A stretch of DNA of 40,853 nt from Gemmatimonadaceae bacterium (GTDB taxonomy: Bacteria; Gemmatimonadota; Gemmatimonadetes; Gemmatimonadales; Gemmatimonadaceae): NCBI GenBank assembly GCA_020853635.1, contig JADYYN010000131.1:1-40853 (forward strand), read 5' to 3'. The position numbers were made by a program, and so were the translations under genes. Under the pieces are notes generated by a model. That model saw nothing but the letters and a program-made list of their open reading frames with translations, searched no databases and was not told the origin of the DNA. Positions 9,201-17,678 of the stretch are shown here, in pieces. Within the stretch, counting starts at the first letter, position 1; each line of letters begins with the position of its first letter.

Positions 9201-9487
9201 AGGTACTGGAAGTACTTGGTGACAAGCGCGGCGCGATCGCCCAATATGAAGCCATGCACCCGAGCCGATTCGTCAACGCGTTCATCGATCCCGGCTATGC
9301 AGTGTACGTCCGCACCTTCGCGGCTCGTGCTCGTCTCTATGAGCAGGTGGGCGAACGCGACAAGGCGATCGCTGCGTGGCAGGACTTCGTTCGCCGCTGG
9401 GAGAAGGGCGACAGCATCACCGAACCGGCGCGCACCGAAGCGCGCGCCGCACTGCAACGACTCCGCGACTCCGCCCCCCGCCGCTGA
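6263..9487 (+). CDS. Transmembrane Ser/Thr protein kinase with TolB-like and TPR sensor region
   Basis: A 1074-residue PknB-type kinase. The cytoplasmic catalytic domain covers about residues 20-285: glycine loop LGQGGMGS (28-35), Lys51 in VAIKV, HRDVKPEN with catalytic D145, and DFG with D164; all essential residues are present and Arg precedes the catalytic Asp, so activation-loop phosphorylation is likely. A Gly/Ser linker leads to one membrane helix (about 320-340). The outside part begins with a TolB-N/FlgO-like alpha/beta domain (YAVMPFEVQSG to about 480) followed by helical, TPR-like repeats to the end. This layout is common in Gemmatimonadota and Acidobacteria. The ligand and phosphorylation targets are unknown. 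The next gene starts at the base after its stop codon. Confidence 0.93.
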   Translation: MSEPTGTDPIREALQTRLGGQYAIEGLLGQGGMGSVDRARDITLDRPVAIKVISGDVATNPQLRDRFLLEARTVAKLRHPNIVAVYTAGDAGGLLYFVMELVPGESLRDLLSREGKVEPARAERVLHELALALDYAHSNGIVHRDVKPENILLDRETGRAMLTDFGVARALEGDGRMTGTGMILGSPRYMSPEQATGESTIDGRSDLYALALVGYETFTGKPVVDASNVAGMLVKHLTETPKPLAEAAASVPEGVATAIDRALAKDKEQRWASGREMAEVIGMAWTPSGGSSGSGMRTAIGSLGARGTASGKGAASKGRSLVIGGVAVAALVATAWAMLGGSGVPSGVDPRRSYAVMPFEVQSGNADIKWLRDGAVNMLTLALAQWKDLDVADYERTMVLVRDAGLEEKRVDLDKALEIARRANAWTVVTGTITTTSDSLRVDARLYDVASGKSLQTESRTTALNTDPRPLFDGLARYLIGVAGVTGSESVDLAAATTNSLVAYRAYLEGVRALFSWQVLRADTLFQTAIRNDSTFALAWHKRSLALGWGDATGAGYLESAARALALVDRLPKREQALVRGHYALSRGLRASTTGGDGSKELKEAQDIYRTLIETDSSVAEAWYGYGDALFHTPFDPQDYNASTGRMTASLRAFHRTLALDSTFHLAYSHLIQQYQLFTGQQGLLLVGDTVQVVADSNDVRRIGGPARLMALRDTALARGFELTRGWVKADPDAVPAVAMLAQGYVAAGKIDSALAFLDASLTRPALARSPLRFVAGTYQMAADDPRGMKTLLDATRELSPAEMRSQIPTSDRFTIIASAVTAAGMSGSMAEVERTADYFVKTDSVLPFGSAPTRPLLSGFKLGLAGAMRGSLTAAERTELLAGLRRVEQSKDAALVQLRQSMIPLAYVAFMLSGDTAFSAVVKRASGPAQQQPDLEARLALLRGDTVEARRIAGTFSSPDSVRIARLGLAGLRTVMRAEVLEVLGDKRGAIAQYEAMHPSRFVNAFIDPGYAVYVRTFAARARLYEQVGERDKAIAAWQDFVRRWEKGDSITEPARTEARAALQRLRDSAPRR

Positions 9488-10585
9488 ATGATGCCGCGTC
9501 CCCCCGCGCTCGCCCTGCTCCTCGCACTCTCGCTCACCGCCGCCTGCGGTGAACAGCGCGGTCCCATCGTCTTCGGCATGGCCGGCCCGTTCGATGAAGG
9601 CTTCGGTCGCGCCAACCGTCGCGGCGCCGAGCTCGCCATGCGGCAGATCAACGCCGCCAACGGCATCAAGGGCGACTCGCTGCTGATCCGCTTCATGGAC
9701 GACGGCGGTGAGGGCTCACGCGCCGCGTCCATCGCTCAAGGCTTCGTCGAGAACGACAGCATCGTCGCAGTGGTGGGACACGTCACGTCCGGCGCGATGC
9801 TCGCGGCGGCGCGGGTCTACGACGGACAGCTCACCGCACTCGCCACCACGGCATCATCGGCCTCGCTCTCGGGCATCTCCCCGTGGGTGTTCCGCGTCAT
9901 CTCCTCCGACGTGCAGAACTCGGTCGACCTCGCGAAGTTCGCCACGCGGCTCGGCAAGAAGCGGGTGGCCATCCTCTACGAGAACAACGCCTACGGGCGC
10001 GGCCTCGCCGAGAACTTCCGCAAAGCGTTCCCGGACTCGGTCATCGGGCTCGACCCCATCTCCACGAGCGGCGACGGCGCCGAGATCTACGTGAGCTGGA
10101 TCGCTGCACGGCGGCCTGATCTCGTGTTCGTCGCCGGTACCGAACGCTCGGGGATCGCGATCCTGCGCGAAGCGCGGCGACAGAAGGTCGGCGCCGAGTT
10201 CCTCGGGGGCGACGGCTGGACGGGCGTGGCGGCGGATTCCTCCTCTGAGGGCGCGCTCGTCGGCGCGCCGTTCACGCCGCTCGACCCGCGCCCGCGCGCG
10301 CAGGAGTTCGTCAGCGCGTTCCGCGAAGCCTACGGACAGGACCCCGATGGCAATGCCGCGCTCGCCTATGATGCGGTGAAGCTCCTCGCGAGTGCCGTCG
10401 AAGCCGTGGGCCGCGACCGCGCGAAGATCCGTGAATGGCTCGCGACGCGCACCGGCGAGAGCGCGCACCCCGGTGTCACCGGCACCATCGCCTTCGATTC
10501 GCTCGGCGACCCCGCCGGACAGGCGTTCACCATGACCCGCATCGTGCGCGGGAAGCTCACGGTCGCCGAACGAGGCACGCCGTGA
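9488..10585 (+). CDS. Branched-chain-amino-acid-type solute-binding lipoprotein (Peripla_BP_6)
   Basis: A 365-residue extracytoplasmic binding protein. The lipobox LTAAC places the lipidated cysteine at residue 20. The mature part is a two-lobed type I periplasmic fold: [61 protein letters not shown] and [13 protein letters not shown] are typical of LivJ/UrtA-like proteins. No permease or ATPase of an ABC importer is nearby; the gene lies between a sensor kinase and a chemoreceptor and is coupled to both (ATG directly after the kinase stop; its own TGA overlaps the GTG of the chemoreceptor). I infer that it serves as a ligand-presenting subunit for signalling rather than transport. The ligand cannot be read from the sequence. 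Confidence 0.88.
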   Translation: MMPRPPALALLLALSLTAACGEQRGPIVFGMAGPFDEGFGRANRRGAELAMRQINAANGIKGDSLLIRFMDDGGEGSRAASIAQGFVENDSIVAVVGHVTSGAMLAAARVYDGQLTALATTASSASLSGISPWVFRVISSDVQNSVDLAKFATRLGKKRVAILYENNAYGRGLAENFRKAFPDSVIGLDPISTSGDGAEIYVSWIAARRPDLVFVAGTERSGIAILREARRQKVGAEFLGGDGWTGVAADSSSEGALVGAPFTPLDPRPRAQEFVSAFREAYGQDPDGNAALAYDAVKLLASAVEAVGRDRAKIREWLATRTGESAHPGVTGTIAFDSLGDPAGQAFTMTRIVRGKLTVAERGTP

Positions 10586-12285
10586 ACCTCCTCGAACTGC
10601 GCACCATCCGCTCGCGTCTCATCGCCGGCTTCACACTGCTGGTGGGGCTTGTGGTGTTCGCCGGCTCCATCGGCTACTTCGCGATCGGCGCGTTCAGCCG
10701 CGAACTGGGCGGCACACTCATCTCCGTGCGACGCGAGGGCGAACTCACCGGAAAACTCCGCACGAGTCTCGAGCGCGAGCTCGGCAAGGCGTCCGTGTTC
10801 TTGGCCCGCGGGGACGCCGCCTCGCGCGCGGCATTCCGCGAGGCCGCCTGGGCGGCCCATGCGACGCTGCGCGAACTGAATAGCAGCCCTGGCCTCACCT
10901 CCACCGAACTCGGGCTCATCGCCGCGATCGACGAATCGCTGTCGGCGGTAGAAGTCGGACTCGCGCAGGCGCACTTGTTGCGCGACCTGGGTCGCATGGA
11001 CGCCGCGACCGCGCGCGCCGACGCCGTACTGCCACTCGAAGTCGAACTCGATCGCGATGTCTCGCGGCTCGTGGCGATGCGCACCGCGCAGGTCACCCGC
11101 GCGACGCAGGATCTCGATGCAGCAGCGAAGGCACGACGGCAGTTCCTGCTCGCGGCGGTGATCGGCGCGTTGATCCTCGGTGTGTTCACGTTCGCGAGTG
11201 CGTATCGCTCCATCGTCGGGCCGCTGCGGCAACTGGTGCGGCACGCGCGCAGCCTGAGCGAAGGCCGCCTCGACTTCCGCACCGAGACCGATCTCCCCGG
11301 CGAGTTCCAGGAGCTCGCCGAGGCGATGAACAGCACCGCATCCTCGCTCTCGCGCGTGGCGAGCGTCTCCCGCGGCACGGCCGAGGAAGTCGCGACGTCG
11401 GCGCATCAGCTGACCTCGGCGGCCGACCAGATCTCGATGGCGGCGTCGCAGACGGCGACCGCGATGTCCGAAGTGACCGAAGGCGCTGAAGGTCAGGTGA
11501 GCTCGCTGCGCGAAGCCGATGTGGCGCTGCAGGAAGTGCGCGAACGTGCACACACGGTGCGAGCCGGCGCCGAAGAGGTCGCCGACCTCGCGGCGGAGAT
11601 CGAACGTCAGGCGCGCGAGAAGCGCATCGAGATCGCCCGCGCGCGCACGCTGCTGTACGAGATCCGCCAATCGGTCGATCGCGCGGCCGCCGAGGTGCGC
11701 GAACTCAACAGCACGGCGGAGAGCATCAATCGGTTCGTCGGCATCGTGAGCCGCATCGCCGAACAGACGAACCTGTTGTCGTTGAACGCCGCGATCGAGG
11801 CCGCACGCGCCGGCGCGGCAGGTCGTGGCTTCGCGATCGTCGCCGACGAGGTGCGCAAACTCGCGGACCAGGCGCAGCAGGCCGCCGACGACGTGGTGCA
11901 GCTCACCGCGGTGGTCTCGCGTCGTGTGTCGAGCACCACGGCCGCGATGGAGACCGGATCGCTGCGCGTGGGCGACATCGAGAAGGTGTCGACGGGCATC
12001 GACGGCGCGCTGGAGTCGATCGGCACCGCCGCCGAGTTCACCAAGGCGGCCGCCGTGGGGCTGGGTGAAGCCGCCGATGCGAATGTCGTCGCCGTGAATC
12101 ATGCGGTCGCGGGCATCTCGCTCGCGGCGCGCACGGCGGAGGGCCACGCGGCCGCGGCCGAACAGGTGAGTGCGTCGACCGAGGAACAGAGTGCGGCCTG
12201 CGAGGAGATGTCCGGTGCCGCGACCGCACTGCTGCAGGGCTCGATGCGCCTCAAGGACATCGTCGCCGGCCTGCGCACGGAGTGA
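10582..12285 (+). CDS. Methyl-accepting chemotaxis protein
   Basis: A 567-residue transducer. TM1 lies near residues 12-36, a helical periplasmic region at about 37-186, TM2 near 188-208 ([20 protein letters not shown]), HAMP at about 209-260 (IVGPLRQL...LSEGRLDF), then the coiled-coil signalling domain with the conserved hairpin tip [20 protein letters not shown] from residue 391 and [15 protein letters not shown] after it. It should control a CheA kinase through CheW. No C-terminal CheR-docking pentapeptide is seen. The GTG start overlaps the stop of the binding-protein gene (GTGA), which also fixes the start, since the frame is open further upstream. The periplasmic helices could dock the lipoprotein encoded just upstream (inference). 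Confidence 0.93.
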   Translation: MNLLELRTIRSRLIAGFTLLVGLVVFAGSIGYFAIGAFSRELGGTLISVRREGELTGKLRTSLERELGKASVFLARGDAASRAAFREAAWAAHATLRELNSSPGLTSTELGLIAAIDESLSAVEVGLAQAHLLRDLGRMDAATARADAVLPLEVELDRDVSRLVAMRTAQVTRATQDLDAAAKARRQFLLAAVIGALILGVFTFASAYRSIVGPLRQLVRHARSLSEGRLDFRTETDLPGEFQELAEAMNSTASSLSRVASVSRGTAEEVATSAHQLTSAADQISMAASQTATAMSEVTEGAEGQVSSLREADVALQEVRERAHTVRAGAEEVADLAAEIERQAREKRIEIARARTLLYEIRQSVDRAAAEVRELNSTAESINRFVGIVSRIAEQTNLLSLNAAIEAARAGAAGRGFAIVADEVRKLADQAQQAADDVVQLTAVVSRRVSSTTAAMETGSLRVGDIEKVSTGIDGALESIGTAAEFTKAAAVGLGEAADANVVAVNHAVAGISLAARTAEGHAAAAEQVSASTEEQSAACEEMSGAATALLQGSMRLKDIVAGLRTE

Positions 12286-12986
12286 GCGGCGTGACCGGAG
12301 TGACGCTCGCGCCTGTTCCCGAAGGGACGCCCGACGTGGTGCTGCTGAGCGGCGGACTCGACTCCACGACGGTGCTGGCCCTCGCGACCAAGGCGGGCTA
12401 CGCCGTGAACGCGCTCACGTTCCGCTACGGCCAGCGGCACGACATCGAGATCACGCGCGCCCAGCAGATCGCCGCGCGCTGGAAGGTGGCGCGTCACGTG
12501 GTCTGCGATATCGACCTGCGGTTGTTCGGCGGCTCGGCGCTCACGGCGGAGATCGACGTGCCCAAGGACCGCGACGCCGCGGCCATGGGCGAGGGCATCC
12601 CGATCACGTACGTGCCCGCGCGCAACACGATCTTCCTCTCGTTCGCCCTCGCGTGGGCCGAGGTGCTGGGCGCCAACGATCTGTTGATCGGCGTGAACGC
12701 ATTGGACTACAGCGGCTATCCCGACTGCCGTCCGGAGTACATCGCGGCATACGAGACCATGGCGAACCTCGCGACGCGCGCCGGCGTGGAAGGCACGGCG
12801 CGCACGAGAATCCTCACGCCGCTCATCGCGATGACCAAGGCACAGATCATCCGCACGGGATTGGCGCTGGGGGTGAACTACAGCGAGACGATCTCGTGTT
12901 ATGATCCCGCAGCCGACGGCACGCCCTGCGAGCACTGTGATGCGTGTGTGTTGCGGGCCCGGGGTTTTTCGGAACTGCAGATGTGA
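12282..12986 (+). CDS. queC: 7-cyano-7-deazaguanine synthase QueC
   Basis: A 234-residue ATP-dependent enzyme making preQ0 from 7-carboxy-7-deazaguanine and ammonia, in queuosine biosynthesis. The PP-loop [10 protein letters not shown] is near the N terminus (about residues 22-31), FRYGQRH and [15 protein letters not shown] are family blocks, and a zinc site is formed by C206, C216, C219 and C222. GTG at 12282 overlaps the chemoreceptor stop (GTGA), so queC is translated as the last member of a signalling operon, an unexpected position. The TGA (12984-12986) lies on the first bases of a heptamer repeat array. queE follows about 110 bp downstream; queD and queF are not in the window. Confidence 0.96.
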   Translation: MSGVTGVTLAPVPEGTPDVVLLSGGLDSTTVLALATKAGYAVNALTFRYGQRHDIEITRAQQIAARWKVARHVVCDIDLRLFGGSALTAEIDVPKDRDAAAMGEGIPITYVPARNTIFLSFALAWAEVLGANDLLIGVNALDYSGYPDCRPEYIAAYETMANLATRAGVEGTARTRILTPLIAMTKAQIIRTGLALGVNYSETISCYDPAADGTPCEHCDACVLRARGFSELQM

Positions 12987-13008
12987 GAGGGGAGATGGGA
13001 GATGTGGG
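12985..13008 (+). repeat. Purine-rich heptamer array, left arm, after queC
   Basis: Units GAGAGGG, GAGATGG, GAGATGT and a partial GGG. The array begins inside the queC stop codon. Bases 12993-13006 (AGATGGGAGATGTG) are the exact reverse complement of 13072-13085, giving a perfect 14-bp stem around a 65-nt loop. Inside that loop CCGGG (13016-13020) can pair with CCCGG (13028-13032). Confidence 0.8.
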
Positions 13009-13050
13009 TTGTTCGCCGGGCAGAGTTCCCGGTCCACGTCGACCATGCGT

Positions 13051-13092
13051 CACCTCTCCCCTCTCCCATCTCACATCTCCCATCTGCGTCTC
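13051..13092 (+). repeat. Pyrimidine-rich heptamer array, right arm, before queE
   Basis: In-phase units CACCTCT, CCCCTCT, CCCATCT, CACATCT, CCCATCT, then GCGTCTC. The last good unit ends exactly 8 nt before the queE ATG, the same spacing seen before the DUF4287 gene. An 18-bp stretch (13063-13080) is identical to 39843-39860. No Shine-Dalgarno sequence is present. Confidence 0.8.
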
Positions 13093-13093
13093 C

Positions 13094-13723
13094 ATGTATT
13101 CAGTCAAGGAAATCTTCTACACACTCCAGGGTGAGGGCGCCCACGCGGGCCGCCCCGCCGTGTTCTGCCGGTTCGCGGGCTGTAACCTGTGGACGGGGCG
13201 CGAGGCCGATCGCGCGACGGCGGTGTGTTCGTTCTGCGACACCGACTTTGTGGGGATCGGACCGGACGGCGGGAAGTTCGCCACGGCCGAGGCGCTCGCC
13301 GACGCCGTGGCGGCGCACTGGCCGGCTTCGGCCGGAGGTACCCCCTACGTGGTCTGCACCGGTGGCGAACCCCTCCTGCAGCTCGATGCGGCGGCCATCG
13401 CCGCCCTGCACGCGCGGGGCTTCGAGGTGGCGGTGGAGACCAACGGCACCCAGCCCCTCCCCGAGGGACTCGACTGGGTCTGTGTGAGCCCCAAGGCGAA
13501 TGCGCCCGTGGTGGTCGCGGGCGGAGACGAGCTCAAGCTCGTGTACCCACAGGCGCTGGCGCGGCCGGAGCGATTCGAAGACCTGGACTTCCGCCACTGG
13601 TACCTGCAGCCGATGGACGGGCCGGATCTGGCGGCCAACACCGCCGCCGCCATTGCCTACGTCCTCGCCCATCCGCGCTGGCGGCTCTCGGTGCAGACCC
13701 ACAAGGTGATCGGGGTCCGGTAG
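13094..13723 (+). CDS. queE: 7-carboxy-7-deazaguanine synthase QueE (radical SAM)
   Basis: A 209-residue radical-SAM enzyme turning 6-carboxy-tetrahydropterin into 7-carboxy-7-deazaguanine, the step before QueC. The N terminus MYSVKEIFYTLQGEGAHAGR is the family signature and fixes the start, although the frame is open about 150 bp upstream through the repeat arrays. The cluster motif is C30-X14-C45-X2-C48, the E. coli-type spacing rather than CX3CX2C. CTGGEPLLQ, VETNGTQPLP and VSPKA follow. Length fits the short QueE type. Its distance from queC, filled by a potential long hairpin, means its expression could be uncoupled from the upstream operon. Confidence 0.95.
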   Translation: MYSVKEIFYTLQGEGAHAGRPAVFCRFAGCNLWTGREADRATAVCSFCDTDFVGIGPDGGKFATAEALADAVAAHWPASAGGTPYVVCTGGEPLLQLDAAAIAALHARGFEVAVETNGTQPLPEGLDWVCVSPKANAPVVVAGGDELKLVYPQALARPERFEDLDFRHWYLQPMDGPDLAANTAAAIAYVLAHPRWRLSVQTHKVIGVR

Positions 13724-13831
13724 CGAGGCGTCCGTCCCCGCTTGTCGCCCCGGACCGCGCGCCCGGGTTTGTATCGCACCCCGGTACCCGCGCAACCCCC
13801 CGCCCCCCTCGGCGCCTCTATTGATTGAGTA

Positions 13832-13860
13832 TTGACGTTTGGCCCGGCGGGCGGGAACTT
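13832..13860 (+). promoter_or_regulatory. Weak candidate promoter for the TonB receptor
   Basis: The 236-bp gap before the receptor gene holds TTGACG at 13832-13837, a good -35 hexamer, with GAACTT 17 bp further on as a poor -10. About 100 nt of leader would separate it from the start codon. Otherwise the gap shows only a short stem, CCCGG (13748-13752) with CCGGG (13763-13767) and three T's, a possible weak terminator after queE. Confidence 0.25.
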
Positions 13861-13959
13861 AGGGACGGTCCAAAGACCTGTGACTCAGCTCACTCCAGGG
13901 ACCCGTGGCCTCGTGCGGCTTCGGTCCTCACACCCCATGCACTTCGAGGTGCGATTCGT

Positions 13960-16827
13960 ATGCGAATCCGTTCCGTCAGCAGGGTACTCGCGATGCTCGG
14001 CTTCTTCGCCGTCGCTGGTACCGCCGACGCCCAATCCGGGTCCATCGCCGGCCGCGTGACGCAGGCCGAGGGCGGCGCCGCCATCGGCGGTGCGCAGATC
14101 CAGGTCTACTCCGGCGGGACGCGCGTCGCCGCGGGCCAGTCCGCGGATGACGGCAACTACCGTGTCGCGAACGTCCCCGCGGGCACGTACGCGGTGCTCG
14201 TCACCCGCATCGGCTACAGCGCCAAGCGCACCGAAGGCGTGGTCGTCACCTCGGGCGGCACCGCGACGGTGAACGTCGGCCTCGCCGAGATCGCCACGCA
14301 GCTCAATCAGGTCGTCACCACCGGCACGCGCGGTGCCGAGCCCGAGAAGATCCTCGACTCGCCCAACTCGATCTCCGTGGTGTCCGCGGATCGTATCGCC
14401 GAGCGTCCCTCGGTGACGATCACGGACCACCTGAAGTCGACGCCGGGCCTCTCGATCTCCAACGGCGGCATCGTGCAGGCGAACATCGTCTCGCGCGGCT
14501 TCAACAACGCCTTCTCCACGTCGATGCTGATGCTGCAGGACTACCGCTTCGCCGGTGTCCCGTCGCTCCGCGTCAACGTGCCGTTCCTGTTCACCGGCAC
14601 CGGTGAGGACGTCGATCGCATCGAAGTGCTGCAGGGCCCGGCCTCGGCCCTCTACGGCCCGAACTCCGGCGCCGGCGTGCTGCACGTGATCACCAAGTCG
14701 CCGTTCCAGTCGAAGGGCACCACGCTGACCCTCGACGGTGGCGAGCGCTCCATGGCCCGCCTCGCGGGCCGTCACGCCGGCACCTTCGGCAACGAGAAGT
14801 TCGGCTACAAGATCTCCGGTGAGTACTTCTCCGCGAAGGACTGGGAATACACCGACCTGAACGAAGTCGACCTCGGTCCCAGCGCGAACCCGGTGGCGAA
14901 CGCCATCTATAAGACGTATCCGGCCGGCGATCCGCGCGTGCCGGCGTCGCGTCAGGGCCAGGCGAAGTCGCGCGACTTCGACCTCCTCAAGTACTCCGGC
15001 GAAGCCCGCCTCGACTACCGCCCGAACGAGGACACCGAAGCCATCACGACCTTCGGGTACACGCAGGCCGCCAGCGCGCTCGAGATCACGACGACCTTCG
15101 GCGCCGCGCAGGTGAAGAACTGGAGCTACACCAACCTCCAGCAGCGCTTCCGCCACAAGAAGTTCTTCGCGCAGGTGTTCTACAATGCGTCCGATGCGGG
15201 GAACGACAACGCCACCGACGACGCCGGCACGTTCTACCGCCGCTCCGGCATCCCGGTCGTCGACCAGTCGACCGTGCTCGTCGCGCAGGCGCAGCAGGGC
15301 TTCAACTACAAGAGCACCAAGTACACGGCCGGCGTGGACTACATCGCCACGACGCCGAAGACGGCCGGCACCATCATGGGCCGCAACGAGGACGATGACA
15401 ACATCAACGAGATGGGCGCGTACCTGCAGCTCACGCACCCGCTCAGCGATCGCGTCGACTTCACCGGCGCCGTTCGCGGCGACATGAACTCGCGCATCGA
15501 AGGCACGCAGTTCTCGCCGCGCGCCGCCTTCATCTTCAAGGCGACGCCGACCCAGAACTTCCGCCTCACGTTCAACCGCGCCTTCAACTCCCCGGCGTCC
15601 TTCTCGCTCTTCCTCGACCAGTGGTCGGGCCAGCGCGTGAATCTCGGACCGGCGCTCGGCAACACCGACGTGCAGATCTTCGGCAACCCGGCCAAGGAAG
15701 GCTGGCGCTACGACCGCGGCTGCGACGCCGCCATCAACGGCGGCCTCTGCATGCGTTCGCCGTTCACCGGCCCGAACCCGGTCGCAGCGACCGGCTCGGC
15801 GATGGTTCCGGGCATCATGGCGACCAACGGTGCTGCCCTCGCGGGCGCGGCCGGTGCCGCCTTCGGCCTCTCGCCGGCGCAGGTCACCGCGATCCGTAAC
15901 GCCCTGGCCGGCCTCGCGCCGACCGACGCGCAGGTGCGCGGCGTGCTGCGTAACCTCGGTGCCCCGGGCACCCCGGTCGTGCCGTGGACCAATCCCACGG
16001 ACCTCGGCGCCCTCGGTGCGAACTTCTCCAACACCTGGGAGATCGGCTACAAGGGGGTCTTCAACAACAACCTCCGCGTGTCCGCTGACTTCTGGTACCA
16101 GATTCGCCCGTCGGATCCGACCACGCAGGTCGTGAACCTCGACGACGCGGTCTTCCTCGATCCGACCACGCTCGGCGCCTACCTCGGCGCGCAGATCGGT
16201 CCGGTGCTCGGCGCCAACGGCGTTCCGGGTGCTGCGATCCCGACCGTGATCACGGGCTGGGTCACCCAGCTCGCCCAGCTCCCCGGCGGCCTGCTCAGCT
16301 TCGACAACCCGCTCTGGGACAAGAACTACCTGCTCTTCACGTACCAGAACTCCACCGGTCAGGTCGACGTCCGCGGCATCGATCTCGCGGCCGACTACCT
16401 CATCAACAACACGTGGACGGTCGGAGCGACCTACTCCAACCTCAACCGCAACGTCTTCGAGAAGGCGCCTGGCGTGACCGCGGCCAACCCGCTCACCGCC
16501 AACGCGGCGAAGCACCGCGCCTCGATCACGCTGCGCATGGATGACCAGGAGCGCGGCATGACCGCCGAACTCCGCGGCCGCTACACCGACGCGTTCCCGG
16601 TGAACTCGGGCGTGTACAACAGCTACAACGTCGGCACGCCGAACCGCTACGAGCAGGTTCCGGTGAACGCCTTCCTCGACGCCGGCTTCTCGTATCGCCT
16701 CCCGGTGGCGGCGAACGTCCGCTGGTCGCTCAATGCCCAGAACATCTTCGACAACCGCGTGCCGACGTTCATCGGCGTGCCGGAAGTGGGCCGCTTCATC
16801 ACCACGCGTATCCAGTACAACTTCTGA
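13960..16827 (+). CDS. TonB-dependent receptor with N-terminal carboxypeptidase-regulatory-like domain
   Basis: A 955-residue outer-membrane receptor. MRIRSVSRVLAMLGFFAV with cleavage after GTADA is the signal peptide, which is why I start at 13960 and not at the in-frame ATG 45 codons upstream. Next come a beta-sandwich CarboxypepD_reg-like domain (about 25-105: GSIAGRVTQAEGGAAIGGAQ), the plug (about 115-225: PNSISVVSADRI, GEDVDRIEVLQGPASALYGP) and the 22-strand barrel ending in the usual aromatic residue (RIQYNF). A loop with an unusually Ala/Gly/Pro-rich stretch sits near residues 600-700 and has a Cys pair (RGCD...GGLCM). No SusD-like partner lies next to it. The substrate is unknown. A strong terminator closes the gene. 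Confidence 0.93.
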   Translation: MRIRSVSRVLAMLGFFAVAGTADAQSGSIAGRVTQAEGGAAIGGAQIQVYSGGTRVAAGQSADDGNYRVANVPAGTYAVLVTRIGYSAKRTEGVVVTSGGTATVNVGLAEIATQLNQVVTTGTRGAEPEKILDSPNSISVVSADRIAERPSVTITDHLKSTPGLSISNGGIVQANIVSRGFNNAFSTSMLMLQDYRFAGVPSLRVNVPFLFTGTGEDVDRIEVLQGPASALYGPNSGAGVLHVITKSPFQSKGTTLTLDGGERSMARLAGRHAGTFGNEKFGYKISGEYFSAKDWEYTDLNEVDLGPSANPVANAIYKTYPAGDPRVPASRQGQAKSRDFDLLKYSGEARLDYRPNEDTEAITTFGYTQAASALEITTTFGAAQVKNWSYTNLQQRFRHKKFFAQVFYNASDAGNDNATDDAGTFYRRSGIPVVDQSTVLVAQAQQGFNYKSTKYTAGVDYIATTPKTAGTIMGRNEDDDNINEMGAYLQLTHPLSDRVDFTGAVRGDMNSRIEGTQFSPRAAFIFKATPTQNFRLTFNRAFNSPASFSLFLDQWSGQRVNLGPALGNTDVQIFGNPAKEGWRYDRGCDAAINGGLCMRSPFTGPNPVAATGSAMVPGIMATNGAALAGAAGAAFGLSPAQVTAIRNALAGLAPTDAQVRGVLRNLGAPGTPVVPWTNPTDLGALGANFSNTWEIGYKGVFNNNLRVSADFWYQIRPSDPTTQVVNLDDAVFLDPTTLGAYLGAQIGPVLGANGVPGAAIPTVITGWVTQLAQLPGGLLSFDNPLWDKNYLLFTYQNSTGQVDVRGIDLAADYLINNTWTVGATYSNLNRNVFEKAPGVTAANPLTANAAKHRASITLRMDDQERGMTAELRGRYTDAFPVNSGVYNSYNVGTPNRYEQVPVNAFLDAGFSYRLPVAANVRWSLNAQNIFDNRVPTFIGVPEVGRFITTRIQYNF

Positions 16828-16848
16828 TACCGGGGTCGCTGGGCAGGT

Positions 16849-16887
16849 CGAAGCGGGGTGGGCCACTTGGCCCACCCCGCTTCGTTT
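16849..16887 (+). terminator. Intrinsic terminator after the TonB receptor
   Basis: A perfect 16-bp stem (16849-16864 with 16869-16884), loop ACTT, followed by TTT. It begins 22 bp after the receptor stop codon. Its tail runs into the TATGTT box just before the GDPD start. Confidence 0.9.
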
Positions 16888-16892
16888 ATGTT
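16887..16892 (+). promoter_or_regulatory. TANNNT box 6 nt before the GDPD start (leaderless candidate)
   Basis: TATGTT lies exactly 6 nt upstream of GTG 16899. No Shine-Dalgarno site is present, and no -35 can be named because the terminator stem occupies that position. Confidence 0.3.
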
Positions 16893-16898
16893 CCAGTG

Positions 16899-17678
16899 GT
16901 GCTGCCCCTTCTCGATCCCGCGCGACGGTTGGTCATCGGACACCGTGGCAATCGCGCCCATGCCCCGGAAGACACGCTCGAATCCTTCGCGCAGGCCGTC
17001 GCCTTGGGCGTCGATGCGATCGAGTTCGACGTGCACGTCACGCGCGACGGCGTGCCGGTGGTGATCCACGACCCCACGCTCGAACGCACCACGGACGGCC
17101 ACGGCGTGGTGGCCGAGATGACCTTGGCCGAGATCGGTCGGGTGGACGCCGGCGCGCGCTTCACGACGGACGGTGGCCGCACATTCCCCTATCGCGGCAA
17201 AGGCATCCGTGTACCGACGCTCGACGAGACGCTCGATGCATTCCGCGGGTTGCCGCTCATCATCGAGCTCAAGGTGGCGTCCGCCTCCCAGCCCGTGCTC
17301 TCACTTCTCGAGCGCCGTGGTGACAGTGGTCGGGTGCTGCTCGGTAGCTTTCTGCAGGCCGCGCTCGACCCGTTCCGGCGCGCCGGATTGCCCACCGGCT
17401 CGTCGGTGGAGGCGCTCAAGCCGCTGTACGTCCCCGCGCTTTTCGGCGCCCGACCGACCTCACTCCCTTTTGACGCGATGATCATCCCCCCACGTCATGG
17501 CTTGCTCCCGCTTCCCGTCGCACAGTTCGCGCGCATGGTTCACGCGCGCGGCGGGCCGGCGCATGTATGGACAGTGAATGACCCGGCAGAAGCTCGGGCG
17601 TACTGGGCCAAAGGTGTCAACGGACTCCTCTCCGACGACCCCGCGACGCTGCTTGCGGCACGCGGCGGTGCGGCATGA
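16899..17678 (+). CDS. Glycerophosphodiester phosphodiesterase (GDPD)
   Basis: A 259-residue TIM-barrel phosphodiesterase that hydrolyses glycerophosphodiesters to glycerol-3-phosphate and an alcohol. The catalytic histidine is H15 in IGHRGNRAHAPEDT; the metal ligands are in AIEFDVHVTRDG and the second catalytic His in VVIHDPTLERTT. VWTVNDPAEAR and GLLSDDP near the end are typical. No signal peptide, so cytoplasmic. GTG at 16899 and GTG at 16896 are both possible; I prefer 16899 because of its spacing to the TANNNT box. The stop overlaps the ABC exporter ATG by four bases (ATGA), suggesting co-translation and perhaps a shared role in lipid turnover. Confidence 0.93.
   Translation: MLPLLDPARRLVIGHRGNRAHAPEDTLESFAQAVALGVDAIEFDVHVTRDGVPVVIHDPTLERTTDGHGVVAEMTLAEIGRVDAGARFTTDGGRTFPYRGKGIRVPTLDETLDAFRGLPLIIELKVASASQPVLSLLERRGDSGRVLLGSFLQAALDPFRRAGLPTGSSVEALKPLYVPALFGARPTSLPFDAMIIPPRHGLLPLPVAQFARMVHARGGPAHVWTVNDPAEARAYWAKGVNGLLSDDPATLLAARGGAA

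Noticed and set aside
12985-13092. preQ1 riboswitch between queC and queE
   Set aside because: The gap is made of heptamer repeats and a loop; I see no small pseudoknot aptamer pattern with an A-rich tail.
13825-13959. N-terminal extension of the TonB receptor from an upstream ATG
   Set aside because: It would bury the signal peptide 45 residues inside the protein.
13885-16875. A 996-codon open frame antisense to the TonB receptor
   Set aside because: High-GC third positions keep the reverse strand open. The product is a monotonous Arg/Val/Glu/Gly/His mix with no domain, while the + strand encodes a full receptor with signal peptide and plug.
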